From CADEED01 sp964444835 (GTDB lineage: Bacteria; Pseudomonadota; Gammaproteobacteria; Steroidobacterales; Steroidobacteraceae), in assembly GCA_964444835.1 (NCBI GenBank), contig CAYUIT010000002.1:62001-126000 (forward strand): a stretch of DNA of 64,000 nt. Reading direction: 5' to 3'. Below are positions 8,747-16,454 of the stretch, piece after piece. Every line of letters begins with the position of its first letter. The stretch's first letter is position 1. Both the position numbers and the translations under genes were made by a program. The notes beneath the pieces were generated by a model. The model was given only the letters and a program-made list of their open reading frames with translations. It was not told the DNA's origin and made no database searches.

Positions 8747-8778
8747 CTGTCCACCCCATTCGCAGCGGCTACTTGATT

Positions 8779-8797
8779 TCGTATGTCTTACGTACAA
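8779..8797. promoter_or_regulatory. candidate 19-bp operator
   Basis: TCGTATGTCTTACGTACAA fits the recurrent palindrome T(T/C)GTA(A/T)G-N4-ACRTACAA. It lies between divergent NTF2-like genes (8746 and 8849). Related 19-mers are at 17874, 27684, 34887, 52691, 52724 and 54801. Confidence 0.65.
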
Positions 8798-8848
8798 GTA
8801 TGTCACGCAGAGCTCGCACCGCAATAGGTGCGGCGAGGGGGATTGCTC

Positions 8849-9559
8849 GTGAACGACATCGCATCATTGGCTGCGCGCATCGAGAAGCTGGAACACGCGC
8901 TCGCGGTGCAGCAAGACATCCATCAGATTCGCCGTATCCAATATACCTACGGCTATTTCATCGACAAATCGCAGTACAACGAAGTCGTCGATCTGTTCGC
9001 CGACGACGGGGACGTGTGGTTTCTCGGCGGCATCTACAAAGGCAAGCGTGGCGTCAGACGTTTGTACATCGAGAGATTCCAAAAGACGTTTACGCAAGGG
9101 CACAACGGCCCTCGCTATGGCTGGCTGCTCGATCATCCCCAGTTGCAGATGGTGATCGATGTGGCGCCCGATCGTCGCACCGCGCAAGTGCGCGGCCGCT
9201 CCATGATGCAAGCCGGCCTGCATGAAACCGCGCAAGGCCAGCCTCGGGCGTGGTGGGAAGGCGGCTTGTACGAGAACGACTACGTGCAAGAAAACGGCGT
9301 ATGGAAAATCAAAGTGCTGCGCTACTTCCCGTTTTGGCACGGCACATTTGCCGAGGGGTGGCAGAAAACACCGATCGACTTCATCCCGATGTCGAAGACG
9401 ACATTTCCTGAGGATCCGCTCGGGCCTGACGAACTCATTCAGCCCGCACCGCGCTTGTGGCCGGCCACCGATGTCGTGGCGTTCCACTACGTGCACCCGG
9501 TCACCGGCAAGCCGATCGTGAATGACAACAGCCGCGCACGCGAGGGATTCCCGAAATGA
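8849..9559 (+). CDS. NTF2/SnoaL-like protein, LdpA-type candidate (C)
   Basis: A 236-residue SnoaL-like protein that closely matches protein A: QIRRIQYTYGYFID, EVVDLFADDGDVWFLGG, FTQGHNGPRYGWLLDH, VIDVAPDRRTA, YENDYVQENGVWKIKVLRYF, and a C-terminal VAFHYVHPVTGKPI. I chose the GTG at 8849 because AGGGGG sits eight bases upstream; an ATG 21 bp earlier lacks this spacing. Its stop overlaps the next start (ATGA), placing it at the head of an operon with a CmcJ-like protein, lignostilbene dioxygenase and DUF3237 protein. Context favours a role in making the stilbene that the dioxygenase cleaves. Confidence 0.8.
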   Translation: MNDIASLAARIEKLEHALAVQQDIHQIRRIQYTYGYFIDKSQYNEVVDLFADDGDVWFLGGIYKGKRGVRRLYIERFQKTFTQGHNGPRYGWLLDHPQLQMVIDVAPDRRTAQVRGRSMMQAGLHETAQGQPRAWWEGGLYENDYVQENGVWKIKVLRYFPFWHGTFAEGWQKTPIDFIPMSKTTFPEDPLGPDELIQPAPRLWPATDVVAFHYVHPVTGKPIVNDNSRAREGFPK

Positions 9560-10404
9560 GCGAGGCCGGCGAATCGCTCGAGACGTCGATCAGCTATCTG
9601 CTACCGACTTCGCGAGTGAATCGTCGCTTCTGGGCGCCGGGCGCCGAGTACAACACGGGGGTGTATGCACCGTACCCGGTCACGATTCGCAATGCGCGGC
9701 GTGCCGGACCGTTCACGCTCGATGCGCACGGCTTCTGTCTCGGCCAGCACGTCACGCGGCTGCGCGATTGGGAACGACAGTATGGATCCGACAGCGACTA
9801 TGCCCGCGAGGTTTGCGAGGTCGCCAAACAACTGAGCGGCGCGGACTTCGTCGTACCGCTCGGCGGCATGATGCGCAGCGCAGGTGTGACGCAGCGTGGC
9901 TTGCAACCGCCCGCCGCCGAGGCGCATGTCGACTTTACGCAGCGGAGCGCGGAACGCTTGGCCAATGTGCTCTATCGCAAGGCGCGACCCACGGGCGCGG
10001 GTTACCGGCGCTTTATCGCGTTTAGCCTGTGGCGGGCGCTCTCGCCGCCGCCGCAAGACACGCCGCTCGCGCTGTGCGAAGGCCGCTCAGTCCGCGACGA
10101 CGAAGGTACTCACAACACGAAGATCGACGTCGAAGAGATTCCGACGGGCGACGCGTTGTTAGCACCGATCCCGGGTGAGGACGACATGGTTGCGGCGACG
10201 ATTTTCCATCACTCACCGCAGCATCGCTGGTGGTACTTTCCGGACATGCAAGCGGATGAGGTCATCTTCATCAAGTTCTACGACTCCGATCACAACACCG
10301 CGTGGCGCGCGCCGCACACCGCGTTTCGTGATACCAGTCGCCCCGACGCGATCGAGCGTCGATCCATGGAATACCGCGCAGTCGCATACTTCACGAACGA
10401 CTGA
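9556..10404 (+). CDS. CmcJ/NvfI-like protein
   Basis: A 282-residue protein of the CmcJ/NvfI-like family, seen from YNTGVYAPYPVTIRNARR near the start, the AEAHVDFTQRSAE motif in the middle and FIKFYDSDHNTAWRAPHTAF, TSRPDAIERRSMEYRAVAYF at the end. Family members occur in cephamycin and fungal meroterpenoid pathways and are usually described as oxidoreductases or isomerases related to 2-oxoglutarate enzymes. The HVD histidine and aspartate resemble part of the usual iron triad. It overlaps the NTF2 gene by four bases and precedes the lignostilbene dioxygenase by 19 bp, so a step on the same dimer is likely but unproven. Confidence 0.7.
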   Translation: MSEAGESLETSISYLLPTSRVNRRFWAPGAEYNTGVYAPYPVTIRNARRAGPFTLDAHGFCLGQHVTRLRDWERQYGSDSDYAREVCEVAKQLSGADFVVPLGGMMRSAGVTQRGLQPPAAEAHVDFTQRSAERLANVLYRKARPTGAGYRRFIAFSLWRALSPPPQDTPLALCEGRSVRDDEGTHNTKIDVEEIPTGDALLAPIPGEDDMVAATIFHHSPQHRWWYFPDMQADEVIFIKFYDSDHNTAWRAPHTAFRDTSRPDAIERRSMEYRAVAYFTND

Positions 10405-10423
10405 CGCTCTCCGGAGGCCCACG

Positions 10424-11893
10424 ATGGCACATTTTCCGAGCTCCATATCGTTCACTGGCTTCAACACCCCGTCGCGCGTCGAGGCGGATGCGTTCGACCT
10501 GCCCCATGTCGGTGATATCCCGCGCGAGTTGTCAGGCGCTTTCTACCGCGTGCAGCCCGACCCGCAGTTTCCGCCACTGCTCGGCGACGACATCGCCTTC
10601 AACGGGGACGGCATGATCAGCCGCTTCCACATTCACGACGGTCGCTGCGACTTTCGCCAGCGGTGGGCGCGCACGGACAAATGGCAGCTCGAACATGCTG
10701 CAGGACGAGCGCTGTTCGGCGCTTACCGCAATCCGTTGACCGACGATCCAGCGGTGCGCGGCAAGATTCGCGGCACGGCGAACACGAATGCGTGGCTCTA
10801 TGGCGGACGCCTCTACGCGCTCAAGGAAGACTCACCCGCGCTGGTGATGGATCCCGTGTCGATGCAGACCGAGGGTTACACCACGTTTGGCGGTCGCATG
10901 CGCGGCCAAACATTCACGGCACATCCCAAGGTCGATCCGCACACGGGCAACATGATCGCGTTTGGTTACGCCGTGTCGGGCTTGTGTAGCGACGATTGCG
11001 CGTATTACGAGATCACGCCGCGCGGCGAACTCGTCCGCGAGTTGTGGTTCAAGGTGCCTTACTACTGCATGATGCATGACTTCGCGATCACGCCCGATTA
11101 CGCGCTGTTCCACATCGTGCCGTCGATCGGCAGCTGGGAGCGTCTGCAGAAGGGGCTGCCGCACTTCGGCTTCGATACGACGTTACCCGTGTACTTCGGC
11201 GTGCTGCCGCGACGTGCGGGCGCGACGGCTGAGGACATCCGGTGGTTTCGGCGCGATAACTGTTTCGCGAGCCACGTACTCAATGCATTCCAAGACGGCT
11301 CGCGCATTCATTTCGATATTCCGGAAGCGAAGAACAACATGTTCCCGTTCTTCCCCGACGTGCACGGTGCGCCGTTCAACGGCCAGCAGGCGATGAGCTA
11401 TATCACGCGCTGGACGTTCGACATGGCCCGAACCGACGATACGTTTGCAGCCGTCGAGCGACTCACCGCCACGGCTGCAGAGTTTCCGCGGATCGACGAT
11501 CGCTTCGCCGGCCTGCCCTACCAACACGGGTGGCTGCTCGAGATGGACATGAAGCGCCCGGTCGAACTTCGGGGTGGCAGCGCCGGCGGTTTGTTGATGA
11601 ACTGCTTGTTCTACAAAAACGTCGCAACGGGTGCGGAGCAGCATTGGTGGTGCGGTCCGGTCTCGAGCTTGCAAGAGCCGTGTTTCATCCCGCGCCATGC
11701 GCAAGCGGCCGAGGGCGACGGGTACATCATTCAGATCTGCAATCGACTCGATGAGCATCGCAGTGAGCTGTTGATCTTCGAAGCGTTGGCGATCGAACGT
11801 GGCCCGATCGCGACGATCCAGATTCCGATCCGTATGCGGTTTGGCTTACATGGCAATTGGGCGAGCGCCGCCGATCTGGGCCTCGCCGCATGA
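10424..11893 (+). CDS. lignostilbene-alpha,beta-dioxygenase family enzyme
   Basis: A 489-residue member of the carotenoid-cleavage-oxygenase family. Four iron-ligand histidines sit at 167 (FTAHPKV), 218 (MMHDFAI), 284 (FASHVLNAF) and 476 (GLHGNWA). Tyr101 (GAYRNPLTD) and Lys134 (ALKEDSP) occupy the positions that in lignostilbene dioxygenases contact the 4-hydroxyl of the stilbene, which favours a hydroxystilbene over a carotenoid. It would split lignostilbene into two vanillin molecules with O2. The start follows TCCGGAGG. Its stop overlaps the DUF3237 start (ATGA). A paralogue is at 40226-41692. Confidence 0.9.
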   Translation: MAHFPSSISFTGFNTPSRVEADAFDLPHVGDIPRELSGAFYRVQPDPQFPPLLGDDIAFNGDGMISRFHIHDGRCDFRQRWARTDKWQLEHAAGRALFGAYRNPLTDDPAVRGKIRGTANTNAWLYGGRLYALKEDSPALVMDPVSMQTEGYTTFGGRMRGQTFTAHPKVDPHTGNMIAFGYAVSGLCSDDCAYYEITPRGELVRELWFKVPYYCMMHDFAITPDYALFHIVPSIGSWERLQKGLPHFGFDTTLPVYFGVLPRRAGATAEDIRWFRRDNCFASHVLNAFQDGSRIHFDIPEAKNNMFPFFPDVHGAPFNGQQAMSYITRWTFDMARTDDTFAAVERLTATAAEFPRIDDRFAGLPYQHGWLLEMDMKRPVELRGGSAGGLLMNCLFYKNVATGAEQHWWCGPVSSLQEPCFIPRHAQAAEGDGYIIQICNRLDEHRSELLIFEALAIERGPIATIQIPIRMRFGLHGNWASAADLGLAA

Positions 11894-12360
11894 CGACACC
11901 GCTGCAACCTGGACTCGAGTTCGTCTACGAGGCTGAAGGCTCGCTCGGTGCGCCGATCCCGATCGGCGACACGCCAGATGGTACGCGCCGCATCATCCCG
12001 ATCTACGAAGGCGGTCGTGTCGTTGGTCCGCGCATCCGCGGCTCACTACTCGGCAATGCCGCAGACTGGCAACTCACGAGGCCAGACGGTGTCACGGTGG
12101 CCGATGCGATCTACGCGCTGAAAACCGACGACGGCGTGATCATCCAAATCCGCAATCGCGGCTTGCGGCACGGGCCGCGCGACGTGATGGCACGCCTGAT
12201 GGCGGGCGACGACGTCGATCCATCGGAGTACTACTTCCGAACGGTGCCGGAGTTCATTGCGCCCGTGGGCCCGTACGACTGGCTGAATCGCAGCATCTTC
12301 ATCTGTGCGGGTGCGCGGCAGGCAACCAAGATTCGCTTATGGGTGTGGCGCGTGGTGTAG
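11890..12360 (+). CDS. DUF3237 family protein
   Basis: A 156-residue DUF3237 beta-barrel protein: LEFVYEAEGSLGAP, the hallmark GGRVVGPRIRG, DWQLTRPDGVTVADAIYALKTDDGVIIQIRNRG, then YYFRTVPEF and YDWLNRSIFICAGARQ. It is coupled to the lignostilbene dioxygenase by a four-base overlap. A second DUF3237 protein is at 36843-37337. From memory, the phenylcoumaran acid decarboxylases PhcF/PhcG of Sphingobium SYK-6 are placed in this family; that would fit formation of a stilbene substrate, but I could not verify it here. The general function of DUF3237 is otherwise unknown. Confidence 0.82.
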   Translation: MTTPLQPGLEFVYEAEGSLGAPIPIGDTPDGTRRIIPIYEGGRVVGPRIRGSLLGNAADWQLTRPDGVTVADAIYALKTDDGVIIQIRNRGLRHGPRDVMARLMAGDDVDPSEYYFRTVPEFIAPVGPYDWLNRSIFICAGARQATKIRLWVWRVV

Positions 12361-12363
12361 CGT

Positions 12364-13968
12364 CTAGACGTTCTCGCCAGCGCGCCGTGCGCGCTCGAGC
12401 AATGAGGCGTCATCGCGCTTTACCCGGAGCGCAAGCACCACGAGCATCACGACGATCACGGGCGCTACCCAGTTGATCGCTAGAATCGCAGCGCCCAGAT
12501 CCTTGTCATTGGCATCGGAAATCATGCCCACTGCAAAGGGACCGATACCCAGACCAAAGATCGTCGACACGATGATGTACGTGCTCGAGGTGATGCCGCG
12601 CATCCGTGGCAGAACTTGCTCAAAGAGCACTGCATACAACGGCGGCAACCAAGCGGTGAGCACCAGGCTATACAACACAAAGCGTGTAAAGAAACTGGCC
12701 GAGTCCGGCGCGCTATAGACCCAGAAAGCGATAAACGGTGACAGACCTAACGACACGAGCGTCACGTAAACGCGCCCAGCGCCCGGAATACGCGCGTTGA
12801 TCCGATCGGACAACGGTCCTGCGATCAACGGCCCGACGATCCCGATCGCCGCCGACAGCAAGCCGAACTGCAGTCCCGTTTCGGTCGGAGACAGGCCATA
12901 GCGTTGCATCAGGAATGACGGCGTAAAGCCCATGACACCGTAATTGATCATCGTCTGCAATGAGCCGATTGCCATGCACAGCACGAGCGACGGCGAACTC
13001 GTCATCACGTAGAACGTCGCGCGATCCGACAAGCGCAAACCTTGCAGCAAATTCACGACGACATAGATGCCAAATCCGACGACGCTCCATTGCAGCGCGT
13101 GTGGGTTGATTGCGAGCCCGCCCATCATGAGCGGCGGCCGTGGCGAGAATGCCGACGTGACTTGCGTCAACACACTCATCGCAACGACGATCACCACCAA
13201 CGCCGCGAGGTTCAAGAACCATTGCGACGTCGCTGCACGTCGTCCGGCGAGCGAGGCCCAATTGAAGATCGGCGTAACCGACGCTAACAGCGCGGCGCTT
13301 GCCCGGAACGGATGCGGATCGGGCGGCGATGCGATGCCGTCGAGCCGACCGCGTTGCGGCTCGGCCATGCGCCACAGCAACACGGCCAGCGGGAAACCCG
13401 GTAGCGCCGCAACTAGAAATGCAAACTGCCAGCCCCGCAGCCCCAGCGGCGCAGCATCCACGGCGTAACGCTGATCCCACCAATCGGCTGCAACGCCGCC
13501 TAACACCGAAGATCCGCCTAACCCCAAGGCGATGGCGGCCGCGATCACAGCCATCGCGAAGCCGCGTCGCTCCCGCGGAAAGTGATCGAATACTAACGAC
13601 GTACCCGCTGGCCCAGCGGATCCCTCACCGATCCCGACACCCAAGCGCGACAGCGCGAGCGTTGCAAAGCCATTCGCAAACGCTGCTAAACCCGTGGCGA
13701 TGGACCAAAACCCCAAAGTGAGCGCGAGCAGCTTGGTGCGAATCCACCCATCAGCCAAACGACCGAGGGGCAGCGAGAACAGCGCGTAAAAGAGCGCGAA
13801 GACGGTGCCGTACAGCAGCCCCATCTCGGCATCGCCGATCTCGAGATCGCGTTTGATGCGCGGCGCGAGGATTGCCAAGATATTGCGGTCGAGCAAGCTC
13901 AGCGCGTTGGTCAAGGACACCAACGCCAATGCGTACCAAGCCGCAGGCGGAACCTTCGGCTGGCTCAT
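12364..13968 (-). CDS. MFS transporter, probably for an aromatic acid
   Basis: A 534-residue major facilitator protein with about twelve hydrophobic segments. The first contains ALALVSLTNALSLLDRNILAIL, followed by the MFS signature GRLADGWIRTKLL between helices 2 and 3 and, in the second half, GPLSDRINARIPGAGR. A longer than usual central loop and helix pair lies between residues about 215 and 310. The ATG at 13968 overlaps the ligW stop (ATGA), so it is coupled to the decarboxylase and likely carries its substrate or a precursor such as a biphenyl-derived acid. Substrate inferred. Confidence 0.85.
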   Translation of the reverse strand: MSQPKVPPAAWYALALVSLTNALSLLDRNILAILAPRIKRDLEIGDAEMGLLYGTVFALFYALFSLPLGRLADGWIRTKLLALTLGFWSIATGLAAFANGFATLALSRLGVGIGEGSAGPAGTSLVFDHFPRERRGFAMAVIAAAIALGLGGSSVLGGVAADWWDQRYAVDAAPLGLRGWQFAFLVAALPGFPLAVLLWRMAEPQRGRLDGIASPPDPHPFRASAALLASVTPIFNWASLAGRRAATSQWFLNLAALVVIVVAMSVLTQVTSAFSPRPPLMMGGLAINPHALQWSVVGFGIYVVVNLLQGLRLSDRATFYVMTSSPSLVLCMAIGSLQTMINYGVMGFTPSFLMQRYGLSPTETGLQFGLLSAAIGIVGPLIAGPLSDRINARIPGAGRVYVTLVSLGLSPFIAFWVYSAPDSASFFTRFVLYSLVLTAWLPPLYAVLFEQVLPRMRGITSSTYIIVSTIFGLGIGPFAVGMISDANDKDLGAAILAINWVAPVIVVMLVVLALRVKRDDASLLERARRAGENV

Positions 13969-15020
13969 AGACGGAACCACCGCTCAGCATTCGTCTGCAT
14001 CAGCTTGCGCTTGGTGGCGAGCGGAATGTCGAGCAGATCGTGCGTGCGTACTTCGTCAGCGACGAATTGATACGGATAGTCCATCGCATACATCACTCGA
14101 TCCTCACCGACCACCTGTTGCGTAAAGAGAATGGCCGGAGCCCAGGCCATCCCGCTCGTCGTGATGAGCACGTTGGAGCGCAAATACTCCAGGATCGTTT
14201 TGCGCAACGGCCGCAAGTGAGCGTAGCGCTTGGAGCGAACGCCCGCTTGATGCATGTAATCGATGCGGTAGATCCAGAACGGCAACGCCTCGCCCATATG
14301 CCCGACCATGATCTGCAAGTCGGGATACCGATCGAAGATGCCCGTCGTGATCAAGCGCAGCAAATGCATCCCCGTCTCGACGCCAAATCCAAACACCGCG
14401 CCATCGAGCCCCGCTTCGAGCAACGGACCGATCATCGAATCCGGTGGCGTGGCGGGGTGGATGTAGAGGGGCTGGCCGGTATCGGCCAAGGCGCGAAAGA
14501 TCGGATCGAAGCGCGGATGATCCAAGTACTGACCTTGGATGTGGCTATTGATTTGCACGCCTTTGAAAGCGAGTTCGCGCGCGCCGCGACGAATTTCCTG
14601 CGCCGACCACTCCGGATCTTGGGCCGCGACTGCGGTCATACCGATGTAGCGATCGGGATGTGCCGCAACGTGCTCAGCGAGGAAATCGTTGGCGCGCTGC
14701 GCGACGCCACGCGCGAGGGCGACATCCGGAATCGCTTGCGGCCCGGGAGAAGTTAACGCCAAGACCGCGCGATCGATGCCGGTTTCGTCCATGTGTCGCA
14801 GGCGTTGCTCACCGAGGTCTAACAACCGATCGAGAATCTGTGTCGCGCGCTCCGACGGACTCTGTGCGTAGAAACCCCACAGCGACACCATGCCCCGATC
14901 GGCCGTGCCATCGCGCACCATGCGAAGGTAGATATCGATCTGCTCACGCGTTGCAAACGCTTCTTCGGTGGCAATGCGCAGATAGCCGCGGTCACCGCCG
15001 GTCTTGAGTGCATGCGACAT
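13965..15020 (-). CDS. ligW: 5-carboxyvanillate decarboxylase LigW-type amidohydrolase
   Basis: A 351-residue amidohydrolase-fold decarboxylase that matches LigW along its whole length: LKTGGDRGYLRIATEEAFAT at the N-terminus, MVSLWGFYAQSPSERATQI, ELAFKGVQINSH, LYIHPATPPDSMIGP, FGFGVETGMHLLRLIT, MVGHMGEALPFW and DRVMYAMDYPYQFVADEV. The histidines in IHPA and GHMGE and the aspartate in AMDYPY are expected metal ligands. LigW converts 5-carboxyvanillate, from biphenyl-type (DDVA) lignin dimers, to vanillate and CO2. The upstream DDVA enzymes (LigX, LigZ, LigY) are not visible here. It lies between an aldehyde dehydrogenase (3 bp gap) and an MFS gene. Confidence 0.92.
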   Translation of the reverse strand: MSHALKTGGDRGYLRIATEEAFATREQIDIYLRMVRDGTADRGMVSLWGFYAQSPSERATQILDRLLDLGEQRLRHMDETGIDRAVLALTSPGPQAIPDVALARGVAQRANDFLAEHVAAHPDRYIGMTAVAAQDPEWSAQEIRRGARELAFKGVQINSHIQGQYLDHPRFDPIFRALADTGQPLYIHPATPPDSMIGPLLEAGLDGAVFGFGVETGMHLLRLITTGIFDRYPDLQIMVGHMGEALPFWIYRIDYMHQAGVRSKRYAHLRPLRKTILEYLRSNVLITTSGMAWAPAILFTQQVVGEDRVMYAMDYPYQFVADEVRTHDLLDIPLATKRKLMQTNAERWFRL

Positions 15021-15023
15021 CGT

Positions 15024-16454
15024 CTACGCCTCGTGAATAGTCTTGACGACGAGACAGGCCATCACACCCTCGGGGCCATCCTCGTGGCCATGTCCCGACC
15101 ACTTCACGCCACCGAAAGGTGTGTCGGGGCCGCCGAGCATCGTTGTATTCACACAGAACATGCCAGCCTCCACTTCGCGCGCAATGCGGCGTTGGCGGCG
15201 CGCGTCGTTAGTCCACGAATAAGCCGCCAATCCATACGGCAGACGATTCGCCTCGGCGATCATCTCCTCCTCGGTGCGAAACGCGTTGATGAGCGCCACG
15301 GGCCCGAACGGCTCATCGTTCATGATCCGCCGCTCGCGTGGCACCGCTGACAACACCGTCGGCTCGTAGAAAAAGCCCGGCCCTGAAATCCGCTGTCCAC
15401 CCGTCTCGAGCTTCGCACCACCCGCCACCGCATCGGCGATCAACCGCTCCATCGCATCGGGGCGTCGCGGGTTCGCCATCGGCCCCATCTGCACGCCGGC
15501 ATCGAGTCCGTTGCCCACGCGCAATGCGCGGGCCCGCGCGGCGAACCCCGCACAGAACCGCTCGAAGACTGGCTCCTGCACGATGAAGCGCGTCGGCGAC
15601 ACGCACACTTGGCCAGCATTGCGGTACTTCGACGTGACCATCGTGTCGAGTACGCGATCGACATCGACATCGTCGAACACCAGCACGGGGGCGTGGCCCC
15701 CAAGTTCCATCGTCGTGCGTTTGCAATCGTCAGCGGCAAGCTTCATCAAGTGCTTGCCCACCACGGTGGAGCCCGTAAAGCTGAGTTTGCGAATGATCGG
15801 CGACGCTAACAGGTGGCGCGACACCTCATCGGGCACGCCGAACACCGCTTGACCCACTTCGGGCGGCAATCCAGCGTCTAACAAGCACTGCAGCACCGCG
15901 AGCGCCGACGCGGGCGCTTCTTCAGCCGCTTTCAAGATGACCGAGCAGCCTGCAGCAATCGGGGCACCGAGCTTGCGGCCCGGATTACCGATCGGAAAGT
16001 TCCAGGGCGCAAATGCGGCTACGGGTCCGACGGGCTCGTAGGTCACGGTCGAACGCAGACCCGAAGGCCGAACGAGTTGCCGGCCGTAGAGGCGTAGACA
16101 TTCGCCCGCATAAAAGTTGAACAACCCGACGTTCATCATCACTTCGATGCGCGTCTCGGCCAAGGTCTTGCCTTGCTCGAGGGTCGCCACCCGTGCAATC
16201 TGCTCCTGTCGCTCCACTAACAACCGTGCCGCACCGGACAGCACGGCAGCCCGCTGTTGCGCCGGCGTATCGCGCCAAATCCGCGCACCCCGTTGCGCGG
16301 CGTGCAACGCGCGGTCGAGGTCTGCAGCATCGGCGAGCGGCAATGCGCCGAGTGTCGCGCCAGTGGCGGGATTGACGACGGCATGCGTGCGCCGTGCACC
16401 CACCGGAACCCGCTCACCTTCGATCAGCATGTGCAGTGTTGGGTAGTCACTCAT
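15024..16454 (-). CDS. NAD(P)-dependent aldehyde dehydrogenase (succinate-semialdehyde type)
   Basis: A 476-residue complete aldehyde dehydrogenase. PWNFPIGNPGRKLGAPIAAGC marks the cofactor fold, FTGSTVVGKHLM the NAD loop, MELGGHAPVLV carries the general-base glutamate, NAGQVCVSPTRF the catalytic cysteine, and NDEPFGPVALI and PFGGVKWSGHGHEDGPEG lie at the C-terminal end. It resembles the succinate-semialdehyde/glycolaldehyde branch. The start overlaps the upstream MFS stop by four bases, and ligW follows 3 bp downstream. A plausible job is oxidation of an aromatic aldehyde such as 5-formylvanillate or vanillin to the acid; the substrate is not readable from sequence. Confidence 0.9.
   Translation of the reverse strand: MSDYPTLHMLIEGERVPVGARRTHAVVNPATGATLGALPLADAADLDRALHAAQRGARIWRDTPAQQRAAVLSGAARLLVERQEQIARVATLEQGKTLAETRIEVMMNVGLFNFYAGECLRLYGRQLVRPSGLRSTVTYEPVGPVAAFAPWNFPIGNPGRKLGAPIAAGCSVILKAAEEAPASALAVLQCLLDAGLPPEVGQAVFGVPDEVSRHLLASPIIRKLSFTGSTVVGKHLMKLAADDCKRTTMELGGHAPVLVFDDVDVDRVLDTMVTSKYRNAGQVCVSPTRFIVQEPVFERFCAGFAARARALRVGNGLDAGVQMGPMANPRRPDAMERLIADAVAGGAKLETGGQRISGPGFFYEPTVLSAVPRERRIMNDEPFGPVALINAFRTEEEMIAEANRLPYGLAAYSWTNDARRQRRIAREVEAGMFCVNTTMLGGPDTPFGGVKWSGHGHEDGPEGVMACLVVKTIHEA

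Noticed and set aside
10424..11893. Carotenoid cleavage dioxygenase acting on carotenoids
   Set aside because: Tyr101 and Lys134 at the stilbene-hydroxyl positions and the lignin gene context favour lignostilbene.
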